Shown: piece by piece, positions 19,363 to 28,688 of the stretch
How the letters are laid out: each line of letters begins with the position of its first letter
How positions within the stretch are numbered: position 1 is the stretch's first letter
Notes under the pieces: model-generated
Seen by the model: only the letters and a program-made list of their open reading frames with translations
What the model was told of the DNA's origin: nothing
The model's database searches: none
DNA from: Buchnera aphidicola (Macrosiphoniella sanborni)
GTDB taxonomy: Bacteria; Pseudomonadota; Gammaproteobacteria; Enterobacterales; Enterobacteriaceae
DNA: 64,000 nucleotides
Direction: 5' to 3'
NCBI RefSeq assembly: GCF_005080885.1
Contig: NZ_CP034864.1
Location: 271,282 to 335,281 of the forward strand
Translations under genes and position numbers: made by a program

Positions 19363-19770
19363 TTAAATAATACTCATAGGTAATAATTCGCGAGGTTTTC
19401 CTGTATCATCAATAGCTACATAAATAAATTCTGCTTCTGCAGCACAGTAATATTGACCTAATGGTTTAGAATGAATTTTTTTAATCCATATTGCTATATT
19501 AATTTTAATAGAACTTTTACCAATTTCAATGCAGCGTCCATAACACGTGACAATATCACCAACTGATATAGATTTTAAAAAATTAAGATTATTTACTCTA
19601 ACTGTAACAACTTTTCCACCTGAAATTTCTTTTGCTAGTATTGCTCCACCGATGTCCATTTGAGACATAATCCAACCACCAAATATATCTCCATTAGAAT
19701 TAGTATTTGAAGGCATAGAAAGCGTTTTTAGAACTATTATGCCTTGTGGTAATTTATTGTTTTCTAGCAT
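19363..19770 (-). CDS. yciA: Acyl-CoA thioesterase YciA
   Basis: 135 residues (E. coli 132). Hot-dog fold hydrolase of a wide range of acyl-CoAs. The active-site helix motif NSNGDIFGGWIMSQMDIGG (about 21-39) and VTVRVNNLNFLKSISVGD are almost as in E. coli. It sits with yciB and yciC upstream of trpA in the E. coli order, with ompW, yciE, yciF and yciG missing. The physiological substrate is not certain. Confidence 0.95.
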   Translation of the reverse strand: MLENNKLPQGIIVLKTLSMPSNTNSNGDIFGGWIMSQMDIGGAILAKEISGGKVVTVRVNNLNFLKSISVGDIVTCYGRCIEIGKSSIKINIAIWIKKIHSKPLGQYYCAAEAEFIYVAIDDTGKPRELLPMSII

Positions 19771-19808
19771 TATTTAAATTTTCACTTTATAATTATGTTA
19801 TACAATAG

Positions 19809-20342
19809 TTATTTCTTTTTTAATTTTATATAATTTATATAAATAGCAGTTATTAAAATTAAAAAAAATATTAAAATAGTACATCCAAATACTTTAAATA
19901 TGACCCAAGTTTGTTCTGAAAAATATAATGCTATGTAAATATTTAAACATGCACAAAATAAAAAAAATGCAGACCAAAAAATATTAATTTTATACCAACT
20001 AATATCAGATATTTTTATATCTTTTTCTAAAAATCTTTGCAGTATTGGTTTTTCTGTGAATAATTGACTAATTAACAATATAATTGAAAAAATAGTGTAA
20101 ATGATTGTTATTTTCCATTTTATAAACTGAGAATTATGAAAAAATATTGTCAAAAAACTAAAAAATGAAACCATAAAAAAACTAAATAAATTAATTTTAT
20201 CGATTTCATTATAAATAATCCAATAAAAAACACATATTAATCCTGATGTAATAATTAAAGAACCAGACGCTATAAAAATATCATAAAATTTATAACAAAT
20301 AAAAAATATAAACATTTGTAATATATTTAAAATTGGTTTCAT
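19809..20342 (-). CDS. yciB: Inner-membrane protein YciB (IspA/IspZ septation family)
   Basis: 177 residues (E. coli 179). Five or so hydrophobic segments with the family pattern, including the short FxxKFYDIFIASG segment near the N terminus and KPILQRFLEKDI in the middle. In E. coli it is linked to envelope synthesis and septation. The molecular activity is unknown. It follows yciC by 21 bp and is probably cotranscribed with it. Confidence 0.92.
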   Translation of the reverse strand: MKPILNILQMFIFFICYKFYDIFIASGSLIITSGLICVFYWIIYNEIDKINLFSFFMVSFFSFLTIFFHNSQFIKWKITIIYTIFSIILLISQLFTEKPILQRFLEKDIKISDISWYKINIFWSAFFLFCACLNIYIALYFSEQTWVIFKVFGCTILIFFLILITAIYINYIKLKKK

Positions 20343-20363
20343 AATATAGACCTAAACAATATT

Positions 20364-21113
20364 TCAATTTTTAAAACGCAAAGAAATCATATAAAATCGA
20401 AATAAGTATATAATAAGAACAGAAAATAATATATTTAGACTTATATTTAAAATTAAAAATTCAATATTTTTATTTAAAATGTATATATGTGAAAATAATA
20501 TTGTCAAAAAAAACTTTGATAACATCCAAAATAAAACAGCCGGACCTATTAATTTAACATTCTTCCAAGATAAATCTATACTAATACGAATAGAATCTAT
20601 TAGACTATATTTTTTAAAAAATAAAATAATAGGGGATAAAGGTAATATTATTGATAATAATATCCCTGGAATAATTAATAATACGAAACCTAATTGTATC
20701 ATGATTACGTTTAAGAAATTTAATATAAATAAACTAGGTGCGAAAGAAAAAAAAGAATATATTAATGATATAATTGATTCTCTTTTATTTTTTGATAAAT
20801 TTGAAATTAAAATAATAATACTACCTAATAATATTGTTTTACTTATTAGTAATATCATAATCTTAAGTATAGAATATTTGAATAATGCATATTTTTGATG
20901 TAAATTCATATTATTAATTAAATCTAATAATGAATTAGTACTAATAAAATTATTGTTTTCTATTATAGAAGAAATATGGATGTCAGGTGTAAAAAACATA
21001 TCCATTAAAACATTGAGAAATGTAACTAATACAGCGATAAAAACAATAATTCTTATTTGTTTACAAAAAAAATAGCACGTATCATGATATAATTCACTTA
21101 CCGTAATTTGCAT
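20364..21113 (-). CDS. yciC: UPF0259 membrane protein YciC
   Basis: 249 residues from the ATG at 21113 (E. coli 247). I prefer this ATG to the in-frame one at 21119 because an aaggag box lies one base before the earlier codon but 7 bases before this one, and because it gives the E. coli-like N terminus MQITVSELYHDT. Six hydrophobic segments; recognisable are LVLLIIPGILLSIILPLSP and the C-terminal VLIIYLFRFYMISLR. Function unknown. Confidence 0.92.
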   Translation of the reverse strand: MQITVSELYHDTCYFFCKQIRIIVFIAVLVTFLNVLMDMFFTPDIHISSIIENNNFISTNSLLDLINNMNLHQKYALFKYSILKIMILLISKTILLGSIIILISNLSKNKRESIISLIYSFFSFAPSLFILNFLNVIMIQLGFVLLIIPGILLSIILPLSPIILFFKKYSLIDSIRISIDLSWKNVKLIGPAVLFWMLSKFFLTILFSHIYILNKNIEFLILNISLNILFSVLIIYLFRFYMISLRFKN

Positions 21114-21120
21114 ATGCATA

Positions 21121-21126
21121 CTCCTT
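21121..21126 (-). promoter_or_regulatory. Ribosome binding site of yciC
   Basis: aaggag on the minus strand, a full Shine-Dalgarno core. Spacing favours the ATG at 21113 over the ATG at 21119. Confidence 0.7.
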
Positions 21127-21223
21127 ATAAATTATTAATATAATATGAAGATTATACATATTATTTTAGATAAGCATATTTTTAAAAACATAATACAATT
21201 ATCTCTTTTAATAAAGATTTTTA

Positions 21224-22030
21224 CTATATCTTAGTAGCTAGTTTGAATAATCTAGTAGTTTTTTTTATTTTTTTTATCATGTGATGTTCTTCATTCAAAT
21301 ATTTTTCAATAATATTTATAATAGCTGAACCACATATTACCCCAGATAAACCAGAGGATATTGCTTTTTGAATTTGTATAGAATTCGAAATTCCAAAACC
21401 TTGTAATAAAGGAATCGAATTATATTTTTTTATTCTTTTTATAAAATCTCTAGATAAAGCTGATTGTTGATTGTTTATCCCAGTAACTCCAGAACGAGAT
21501 AATACATAGATATATGCTTGTGCATATAAAGAAAGCTGATATAAAAAATTATTATCTGCATCTGGAGGACAAACAAAAATAGAATCAATATGATATTGAT
21601 TGGCAATATTATAAAAAATTTTTGATTCTTCAATAGGAACATCAGCTATAAGAACTGAATCCACACCAGAATTTAAACATTGTTCATAAAAATTATTAAT
21701 ACCTTGATTATATATAAGATTAGCATATATTAAAATACCAATGGGTATATTTTTATTTTTATTACGTATTTTTTTTAAAACATTAAAATAGTCTAAAAAA
21801 GTTTGGTTATTAGATAAAGCACGTAAATTTGCTTTTTGAATAGTTGGTCCATCTGCTAATGGATCTGAAAATGGAATACCAATTTCTAAAGCATCTGCAC
21901 CATGATCAATTAAAATATTAATAATTTTTATTGAAATTTCTAAAGAAGGATCGCCTAGAACTATAAATGGAACAAAACAGCCTTCTTTTAAAGAAGTTAA
22001 TTTCTTAAACATTTTTTGATATCGATTCAT
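21224..22030 (-). CDS. trpA: Tryptophan synthase alpha subunit
   Basis: 268 residues, as in E. coli. It cleaves indole-3-glycerol phosphate and passes indole to TrpB through the alpha-beta tunnel. Catalytic E49 and D60 are in place ([17 protein letters not shown]). The phosphate-binding GFGISN and the GVTG loop ([10 protein letters not shown]) are present. The start lies 26 bases inside the 3' end of trpB, so the two are tightly coupled. It is last of trpD-trpC-trpB-trpA. Confidence 0.97.
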   Translation of the reverse strand: MNRYQKMFKKLTSLKEGCFVPFIVLGDPSLEISIKIINILIDHGADALEIGIPFSDPLADGPTIQKANLRALSNNQTFLDYFNVLKKIRNKNKNIPIGILIYANLIYNQGINNFYEQCLNSGVDSVLIADVPIEESKIFYNIANQYHIDSIFVCPPDADNNFLYQLSLYAQAYIYVLSRSGVTGINNQQSALSRDFIKRIKKYNSIPLLQGFGISNSIQIQKAISSGLSGVICGSAIINIIEKYLNEEHHMIKKIKKTTRLFKLATKI

Positions 22031-23216
22031 TATTCTTCTCTTTTTTTGTTAAAATATCATGAATAGTAAAAATGTCTTTATCACCTCGACCAGATAAATT
22101 AACAATTAAAATTTGTTTTTTTGTAGGTTCAGCATGTATTAATTTTAATGCATATGCTAAAGCATGAGAAGATTCTAAAGCAGGAATAATACCTTCTTGT
22201 TTACATAATATTTGAAATGCACTTATAGCTTCTTCATCAGTAATTGATACATATTTAACACGATTAATACTATTCAACCAAGCATGTTCAGGACCAACTG
22301 ATGGAAAATCTAAACCTGCTGAGATTGACCAAGATTCTTGAATTTGTCCTTCTTTATTTTGCATTAAATGTGATTTCATTCCAAAATAAATTCCCGGTCT
22401 ACCATGTGTTAATGGTGCACCATGTTTTCCTGTTTTAATTCCGTAACCAGCTGGTTCTACACCAATTAAATTAACTTTATCATTTATAAAATCTGAAAAA
22501 ATACCAATTGCATTAGATCCTCCTCCTACACATGCAATTATTGAATCTGGTGATTTTTTTTCATATTTAAAAATTTGTTTTTTTGTTTCTTTACCGATAA
22601 TTCTTTGAAATTCACGAACAATAGTAGGATAAGGATGTGGTCCAGCTGCAGTACCAATCATATAATAAGATTTGTTATAAGTATCTGACCAATCTCGTAA
22701 TGCTTCATTACATGCATCTTTTAATGTACCTGAACCATTTGTCACTGATATTACTTCTGCTCCCATTAATTGCATTCGAAATACATTAGGATGTTGTCTT
22801 TGAACGTCTTTAACTCCCATATAAATCCTGCATTTTAAATTTAATAATGCACAAGCAATTGCAGTAGCTACACCATGTTGTCCAGCACCAGTTTCTGCAA
22901 TAATTTCTTTTTTTTTCATTCTAATAGCTAAAAGAGCTTGTCCTAATACTTGATTTGTTTTATGTGCACCTCCATGTAATAAATCTTCTCGTTTAAGATA
23001 TAAGCGTGTTTTTGTACCTTTAGTTAGATTTTTACATAAAGTTAATGGAGTAGGCCTACCAGCAAAATTTTTTAATAAATCATGAAGTTGTTTTTTAAAG
23101 TCAGAATCTCTTTGAGCAGAAACAAAATTTTTTTCTAATTCAAGTAAAGCTGGCATTAATATTTGTGGGACGTACATACCTCCAAATTCACCAAAGTAAG
23201 AATCGAGCAGCGTCAT
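22005..23216 (-). CDS. trpB: Tryptophan synthase beta subunit
   Basis: 403 residues (E. coli 397). PLP enzyme joining indole and serine. The Schiff-base lysine is K86 in [15 protein letters not shown]; the phosphate-binding GGGSNAIG and GAGQHG loops are intact. The extra C-terminal residues ([10 protein letters not shown]) come from the 26-base overlap into trpA. The translation start lies in one copy of a 13-bp direct repeat; see the separate entry. Confidence 0.97.
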   Translation of the reverse strand: MTLLDSYFGEFGGMYVPQILMPALLELEKNFVSAQRDSDFKKQLHDLLKNFAGRPTPLTLCKNLTKGTKTRLYLKREDLLHGGAHKTNQVLGQALLAIRMKKKEIIAETGAGQHGVATAIACALLNLKCRIYMGVKDVQRQHPNVFRMQLMGAEVISVTNGSGTLKDACNEALRDWSDTYNKSYYMIGTAAGPHPYPTIVREFQRIIGKETKKQIFKYEKKSPDSIIACVGGGSNAIGIFSDFINDKVNLIGVEPAGYGIKTGKHGAPLTHGRPGIYFGMKSHLMQNKEGQIQESWSISAGLDFPSVGPEHAWLNSINRVKYVSITDEEAISAFQILCKQEGIIPALESSHALAYALKLIHAEPTKKQILIVNLSGRGDKDIFTIHDILTKKEKNNESISKNV

Positions 23217-23246
23217 ATAATGATTTCCTAAGTGTCATATAATGAT
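23212..23246. repeat. 13-bp direct repeat at the trpB start
   Basis: gtcatataatgat occurs at 23212-23224 and 23234-23246 (22-bp period). On the minus strand each copy contains an ATG. The inner one starts trpB and has AGGA upstream. The outer one opens a 16-codon out-of-frame reading frame running into trpB. It looks like a partial tandem duplication of the start region. Confidence 0.75.
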
Positions 23247-23270
23247 GTTTTATATATGTGTTCAAAGAAA

Positions 23271-24632
23271 TTAATAATATCGTAATTTATTAAAAATTAA
23301 TTTAATTTTTTTTACATCTTTAATACCTGGAGATATTTCTACACCTGAATTAAAATCTAAACCTGAACAATTTAGTAAAGATGCTTGAATAACATTATTT
23401 ATGTTAATTCCTCCAGCTAAAATAACATTATCAAAAACATTTTTATTTAAAATAGACCAATTAAAAGACTTGTTACTTCCACCAAAAGAAGAATCAAATA
23501 TATACATATTTACATTCTTGAAATTACGTTGAGGAAGTATTGATTTAATAGAGTAAGCTTTCCATATTTTAATTTCTGGAGACAGTAATTTTCTTAATTT
23601 ATTAATATATTTCTGATCTTCATTACCATGTAATTGAATTGCATATAAACAAAGTTCTTGTGCAATTCTTATGATAAGTTGTATTTCTGTGTTTTGAAAT
23701 ACACCAATGTACCTTAATTGACTATTAACAATAATTTTTTTTGCAATTTTTTCATTTATATAACGTAAGGAATGTTTTACAAAAATTAAACCGCCATAAA
23801 TTGCTCCATATTTTTCAACATATGTAACATCAATATCCCGGGTTAGTCCACAAACTTTATTATTTCCTAATATTGTAGAACGTACTGCGATATCTAAATT
23901 TTTTTTAGACATCAAATGGGAACCAATCAAAAAACTATTTACAAATTTACTCAGTTCTCTAACTTGATGATATTTAATAATACCAGATTCACTTATTATA
24001 ATCTTATTATTTGGTATTAAAGGAGCTAGTGTACGAGTACGATTTAAATCAATTGATAAATCATGTAAATTACGATTATTAATACCAATAATATCAGCAT
24101 TTAATTTCAGAGCACGTTTTAATTCATTTAAATTATTTACTTCAGTTAATATGCTCATATTTAATTTTTTTGCAACTGTAGATAACTCTTGATATTTTAT
24201 ATCATCTAATACAGATAACATCAATAAAATAGCATCTGCATTATAATATCTAGCTAAATAAACTTGATATATATCAATAAAAAAATCTTTACATAAAATA
24301 GGTTGAGTAATATATTCTTTTACTATATTAATAAATTTAAAATCTCCATCAAAATACTTCTCATCTGTTAAAATTGAAACAGCAGAAGCATATTTTTTAT
24401 AGATATTAGATATTTTAATTAAATCAAAATTATTTCTAATAATTCCTAAAGACGGTGATTTTTTTTTATATTCTAAGATAAAAGATGGTTTTTTTTGTTT
24501 TAAAGCATTATAAAAATTTCGTGTGTTTTTATTAATTTGATGTTGAAAACCAACTAAAGGTTGTTTTTTTTTTCTAAAAACAATCCAATCATATTTATCT
24601 TTTATAATTTTGTTAAGTATTGTTTCTTGCAT
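23271..24632 (-). CDS. trpC: Bifunctional indole-3-glycerol phosphate synthase / phosphoribosylanthranilate isomerase TrpC(F)
   Basis: 453 residues, the fused form typical of enterobacteria. Residues 1 to about 255 are the IGPS barrel (FILEYKKKSPSLG; SESGI). The remainder is the PRAI barrel (QLHGNED; LAGGININN; GLDFNSGVE). It catalyses steps 3 and 4 of tryptophan synthesis. It overlaps trpD by 20 bases and lies 54 bp from trpB. A ten-base homopolymer (A in the coding strand, 24564-24573) falls near the 5' end without disrupting the frame. Confidence 0.97.
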   Translation of the reverse strand: MQETILNKIIKDKYDWIVFRKKKQPLVGFQHQINKNTRNFYNALKQKKPSFILEYKKKSPSLGIIRNNFDLIKISNIYKKYASAVSILTDEKYFDGDFKFINIVKEYITQPILCKDFFIDIYQVYLARYYNADAILLMLSVLDDIKYQELSTVAKKLNMSILTEVNNLNELKRALKLNADIIGINNRNLHDLSIDLNRTRTLAPLIPNNKIIISESGIIKYHQVRELSKFVNSFLIGSHLMSKKNLDIAVRSTILGNNKVCGLTRDIDVTYVEKYGAIYGGLIFVKHSLRYINEKIAKKIIVNSQLRYIGVFQNTEIQLIIRIAQELCLYAIQLHGNEDQKYINKLRKLLSPEIKIWKAYSIKSILPQRNFKNVNMYIFDSSFGGSNKSFNWSILNKNVFDNVILAGGININNVIQASLLNCSGLDFNSGVEISPGIKDVKKIKLIFNKLRYY

Positions 24633-25641
24633 ATTTATCTTCTTTTAGCATATCAGAAATATTTTTAATATTTTTATAAACTTCTCCACTTCTAATTTTA
24701 TTTAATGCTAACTGAGTATTTTCCTGTAAATTATTATGTCCAAATATTTTAAATATCATTGCAACATTAGCAGCTATTAATTCTTCATCTAATCTATTGC
24801 CTCTACCCTGCATAATTTTTTTGAAAATTTCATAATTGTCTTCTATAGAATGAATTTTAAATATGTTTTTAGGATGTTGTTCTAAGCCAAAATCTTTTGA
24901 TGTTAATTCATATGTATATATTTCTTGATCTAATAGTTCAGAAACATATGTAACATCAGATAGAGTAACTTCATCAGTATGATGACTATGTAAAACTATA
25001 GCTCGTTTATATTTTAAAATTTTTAATATATTAATCACAGGATTAATTAATTTTTTATTATAAACTCCAATAACAGAAAAAGGAGGTTTAGCTGGATTAA
25101 GAAAAGGTCCTAATAAATTAAAAATAGTTTTAATTTTTAAAGTCTTTCTCACATGATCAGAATACTTAAAACCATCATGATATTTAGGAGCAAATAAAAA
25201 ACAAATATTCCAATGATCTAAAGTTTGTATAGATTTTTCTAAAGATGCATTCAAATTAATATTAAATTTACTTAAAAGATCAGAAGATCCTGATGTACTT
25301 GAAATAGCTTTATTACAATGTTTAATAATTTTGAAACCACATGCTGCTGCAACAAAAGCACTAGCCGTTGAAATATTCATAGTATTACTTGAATCTCCAC
25401 CTGTTCCAACTATATCTGAAAAAATATAATTAGGTTGTGGAAAATATCGCATATTTTCTAAAAATGCACGTATTGCTCCTATAATTTCATCTGTAGATTC
25501 ACCTCGTATTTGCATAGCTGTTAGTATAGAAGCTAATTGTACATCTTTAATATTACCAGAAGAAATTAATTTAAATAATTGATAGCTTTCATCTTGATTT
25601 AAAAATTTAGCATTATAAATTTTATTTAAAATATTTTTCAT
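24613..25641 (-). CDS. trpD: Anthranilate phosphoribosyltransferase (monofunctional)
   Basis: 342 residues. It joins anthranilate and PRPP. E. coli TrpD is a fusion with the glutamine amidotransferase TrpG; this protein starts directly at the transferase domain. Motifs: GTGGDSSNTMNISTASAF (PRPP loop), KHCNKAISSTSGSSDLL (normally KHGNR; Gly is Cys here), and APKYHDGFKYS. A taaggt box precedes the ATG. It is first in the leftward trpDC(F)BA run. Neither trpE nor trpG is next to it; in Buchnera these are known to be plasmid-borne in many lineages. Confidence 0.97.
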   Translation of the reverse strand: MKNILNKIYNAKFLNQDESYQLFKLISSGNIKDVQLASILTAMQIRGESTDEIIGAIRAFLENMRYFPQPNYIFSDIVGTGGDSSNTMNISTASAFVAAACGFKIIKHCNKAISSTSGSSDLLSKFNINLNASLEKSIQTLDHWNICFLFAPKYHDGFKYSDHVRKTLKIKTIFNLLGPFLNPAKPPFSVIGVYNKKLINPVINILKILKYKRAIVLHSHHTDEVTLSDVTYVSELLDQEIYTYELTSKDFGLEQHPKNIFKIHSIEDNYEIFKKIMQGRGNRLDEELIAANVAMIFKIFGHNNLQENTQLALNKIRSGEVYKNIKNISDMLKEDKYARNNT

Positions 25642-25853
25642 TTATTACCTTAAGTTTTAAGTATTATTAGACTAAAAAAATAAAATATTTTAAAATTTAT
25701 ATCTTCTTAAAATTCCACAATAATCTATTGATGTAAATAATTCAATTGAAATTTAAAAACTTTTTTTCAAAATATTACAAATCATTTTAATCTTAAAAAT
25801 AAAATATTACTGTCATTATTAAATATGATATGTGTTATATTTTTATTTTTTTT

Positions 25854-25857
25854 GGAG
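25854..25857 (+). promoter_or_regulatory. Ribosome binding site of the EamA-type permease
   Basis: ggag, 9 bases before the ATG at 25867. It supports that start over the in-frame ATG at 25825. Confidence 0.65.
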
Positions 25858-25866
25858 TTTTATAAA

Positions 25867-26766
25867 ATGAGTAAAATATTAGTTATAATATTATTTTCTT
25901 TAGTTGCTGTTACTTGGGGGACTACTTGGATTGCAATGAAAATCGCAATAGAAACTATTCCTCCATTTTTTGCTACTGGTATACGTTTTTTGATAGCAGC
26001 TCCTTTATTAATTATAGTGGCATATTATACAAAAACACCTCTTTTATTTCCATCTGGACAAAGATGGTTTCAGTGTATGATTGTTATTTTTTATTTTTCT
26101 ATACCATTTACATTAATGTTATATGGAGGAATGTATGTCAGTTCTTCAATAGCTTCAATGATATTTTCAAATATGCCAGTAGCTGTATTGGCAGTATCAT
26201 TTTTATACTTTAAACAAAAATTATTTTTAACTCAAAAAATAGGAATATTTATTTCTTTTATAACATTATCAATAATTTTACTGATAGAATTAAAATCACA
26301 AAATTTTTTTCAATGGAAGGGAATGTTAGCTTTACTTTTTGCATTATTCAGTCATGCTATAATTTATTCTGAATGTCAGAAAAAATATCGCAATATTTCT
26401 GTTATTACATTTAATGCTTTACCATCTTTATTATCTGGAATATTTTTATCAGTTATATCTTGGTATATAGAAAACCCTCAAATTGAAAATTTTTCTAATA
26501 AATCTATTTTAGCTATAGTTTATCTAGGAGATTTTTCTGGTATTTTTGGTATTCTATCTTATTTTTATCTGCAAAAAAAGGTTAGCGCATTTTATGCTTC
26601 TACTGTTTTTATCATTTTTCCAATAATTGCTATATTTTTAGAATATTATTTGTATAAAAATATAATTTTACTTTATAAAGTATGGTTTCTTTTACCATTA
26701 ATTATAGGAATATTATTGACTTTAATTCCATTCGATTATAAAAAAAATAAAAGGTCTTATAAATGA
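25867..26766 (+). CDS. EamA/DMT-superfamily permease
   Basis: 299 residues from the ATG at 25867; an in-frame ATG at 25825 would add 14 hydrophobic residues. About ten membrane segments in two EamA halves. The first half begins [16 protein letters not shown] (typical WG..F/W..K start) with [18 protein letters not shown]. The charged C-terminal tail is short. Known relatives export amino acids (RhtA, YddG) or other metabolites; the substrate here is not determinable. It is divergent from trpD with about 225 bp between, and its stop overlaps the rluB start as ATGA. Confidence 0.88.
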   Translation: MSKILVIILFSLVAVTWGTTWIAMKIAIETIPPFFATGIRFLIAAPLLIIVAYYTKTPLLFPSGQRWFQCMIVIFYFSIPFTLMLYGGMYVSSSIASMIFSNMPVAVLAVSFLYFKQKLFLTQKIGIFISFITLSIILLIELKSQNFFQWKGMLALLFALFSHAIIYSECQKKYRNISVITFNALPSLLSGIFLSVISWYIENPQIENFSNKSILAIVYLGDFSGIFGILSYFYLQKKVSAFYASTVFIIFPIIAIFLEYYLYKNIILLYKVWFLLPLIIGILLTLIPFDYKKNKRSYK

Positions 26767-26831
26767 ATCAAAAAATACAGAAATTATTATCTCATTTAGG
26801 ATACGCCTCTCGTCGAGGTATTGAAAAATGA
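26763..26831 (+). pseudogene. rluB: rluB 5' piece, frame-broken S4 domain (22 codons)
   Basis: ATG at 26763 overlaps the permease stop (ATGA) and encodes [19 protein letters not shown] plus three residues before TGA at 26829. This matches the start of the E. coli RluB S4 RNA-binding domain (LQKVLARAGHGSRREIES). The next residues of that domain are in the frame starting at ATG 26828. One extra A in gaaaaatga (26823-26831) would fuse the two frames and give IEKMIKDENISINGK, aligned with IESIIEAGRVSVDGK. It is a one-base deletion, a coupled two-piece gene, or a sequencing error. Confidence 0.8.
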
Positions 26832-27520
26832 TCAAGGATGAAAATATATCTATTAATGGAAAAAAAGTAACTCTTGGTCAACGTATTAATCTAAATAATC
26901 CTGGAAAAATCATGATAAAAGGGAAAACAGTTTCTATAAAACATCAATCATTTCAAACTAAAGTAATTCTTTATAATAAACCTGAAGGAGAAATATGTAG
27001 CAAATATGATACTAGACATCGTTCTACTGTCTTTGATAAATTGCCACCATTAAACTATTATCGATGGGTTAGTATTGGTAGATTAGATCTTAATACTAGA
27101 GGATTATTATTATTTACAAATAATGGCAGTTTAGCAAATAAACTCATGCATCCTAAAAATATGGTAGAAAGAGAATACTATATGCGAGTTTTTGGTAACA
27201 TTAATAATAATAAAATAAATATTTTAAAAACTGGAGTTAAAGTTAAAAATGGTTATGCTGCTTTTAAAAGCATAGAATTTGTTAAAAACAAAAAATTAGC
27301 TAGTAATAAATGGTTTAAAGCTATTTTATGCGAAGGGAAAAATCGTGAGATTAGAGATATGTGGAAAACCGTTAAATGTGAAGTGAGTCGTTTAATTAGA
27401 ATACGATATGGAAACATCATTTTACCTAAACGATTAAAATTAGGACATTGGATAGAATTAAATTCTACATTATTAAAAAATTTATATAATTTAGTGTCTT
27501 TTAAAGAAGAAAAACAATAA
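26828..27520 (+). CDS. rluB: 23S rRNA pseudouridine(2605) synthase RluB, main body
   Basis: 230 residues. It makes pseudouridine 2605 in 23S rRNA. The catalytic aspartate is in GRLDLNTRGLLLFT. Also present are YNKPEGEICSKYD, MHPKNMVEREYYMRVFG, EGKNREIRDMWKTVKCEVSR and IRYGNIILPKRL. The C-terminal basic extension of E. coli RluB (about 35 residues) is absent. The start overlaps the stop of the 22-codon 5' piece as ATGA, which could allow reinitiation. The catalytic domain is complete; about a third of the S4 domain is in the other frame. rluB-sohB-topA is the E. coli order minus btuR, yciK and yciN. Confidence 0.93.
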   Translation: MIKDENISINGKKVTLGQRINLNNPGKIMIKGKTVSIKHQSFQTKVILYNKPEGEICSKYDTRHRSTVFDKLPPLNYYRWVSIGRLDLNTRGLLLFTNNGSLANKLMHPKNMVEREYYMRVFGNINNNKINILKTGVKVKNGYAAFKSIEFVKNKKLASNKWFKAILCEGKNREIRDMWKTVKCEVSRLIRIRYGNIILPKRLKLGHWIELNSTLLKNLYNLVSFKEEKQ

Positions 27521-27597
27521 AATTATTATAATATTTATACACTTTTTATATTTTTGATGATAAAAAGTTTTTCCATTTTTTTTAAAAGGTTTATTTT

Positions 27598-28590
27598 GTG
27601 AATTTACTTATAAATTATGAATTATTCTTATCTAAAATTATAACTTGGATCATAATTAGTGCTTTTATATTAATATTATTTAATACAATCAAAAAAAACA
27701 AAATCAAAAATAAATTAAAAATTACCTTACTAGATAATGATTATAAAAAAATAAAAAATAATATTTTATTATCTAAAATGACTAAATCTGAAAAAAAAAT
27801 ATGGCAAAAAAAAGAAAAAAATAGAAATAATAAAAAAACATATAAAAATAAAACATTATATATTTTAGATTTTAAAGGTGATGTGTATGCAAATCAAGTG
27901 ATAGGATTACGAGAAGAGATATCTGCCATACTATCAGTAGCAGAAAAAGATGATGCAGTTTTAGTGCGTTTAGAAAGTTCAGGAGGAGTTATTCATGGAT
28001 ACGGATTAGCTGCTTCACAGTTAAATAGGTTACGTCAAAAAGGAATATATTTAATTGTATCCGTAGATAAAATTGCAGCAAGTGGTGGATATATGATGGC
28101 ATGCGTTGCGAATTATATTATTTCAGCTCCATTTGCAATAATTGGTTCTATTGGTGTAGTAGGCCAAATACCTAATTTTAATAAATTACTAAAAAAATAC
28201 AATATAGATGTTGAACTTCATACCGCAGGAGATTATAAACGTACTTTAACAATGTTTGGAAACAATACAGAAGAAAATCGAAATAAATTTTGTGAAGAAT
28301 TAAATATTACACATACACTTTTTAAAAACTTTATTAAAGATATGAGACCTAATTTGAATATTGAAGATGTCTCTAATGGAGAACATTGGTTTGGAACCAT
28401 TGCTTTAAAAAAAAAATTAGTAGATCAAATTGGTACGAGTGATGATATATTACTATCTAAAATGGAAAAATATAATTTATTAAATATTAAATATACTTAC
28501 AATACAAAAATATCAGAACGTTTAGCTAAAATATTTTTGAATAAAGTAGAAACATTTTTATTGAAAATATTTTTTTATAAACATTATTAA
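27598..28590 (+). CDS. sohB: Inner-membrane serine protease SohB (S49 family)
   Basis: 330 residues (E. coli 349) from a GTG at 27598, preceded by aaaagg. One membrane anchor near residues 14-30, then a Lys-rich linker, then the SppA-like catalytic domain. The Ser-Lys dyad is S162 (KIAASGGYMMAC) and K214 (HTAGDYKRTLT). The N terminus (LLINYELFLSKIITW) matches E. coli. In E. coli it suppresses htrA loss; natural substrates are unknown. A ten-A tract (28407-28416) lies in frame. Confidence 0.95.
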   Translation: MNLLINYELFLSKIITWIIISAFILILFNTIKKNKIKNKLKITLLDNDYKKIKNNILLSKMTKSEKKIWQKKEKNRNNKKTYKNKTLYILDFKGDVYANQVIGLREEISAILSVAEKDDAVLVRLESSGGVIHGYGLAASQLNRLRQKGIYLIVSVDKIAASGGYMMACVANYIISAPFAIIGSIGVVGQIPNFNKLLKKYNIDVELHTAGDYKRTLTMFGNNTEENRNKFCEELNITHTLFKNFIKDMRPNLNIEDVSNGEHWFGTIALKKKLVDQIGTSDDILLSKMEKYNLLNIKYTYNTKISERLAKIFLNKVETFLLKIFFYKHY

Positions 28591-28688
28591 TATATTCAAA
28601 ATATAAAAAAATTTATCATAAACTAAGTATATATACTTTTTTTTATAGTTTCAATCCATATAATTTAGTATGATTTATCGGATAAAAT

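Noticed and set aside
20479-20898. 139-codon plus-strand ORF
   Set aside because: Lies wholly antisense to yciC; Ile/Asn/Lys-rich with no family resemblance. A/T-rich DNA readily leaves such frames open.
25642-25866. trp operator or leader peptide upstream of trpD
   Set aside because: No run of Trp codons and no recognisable TrpR palindrome.
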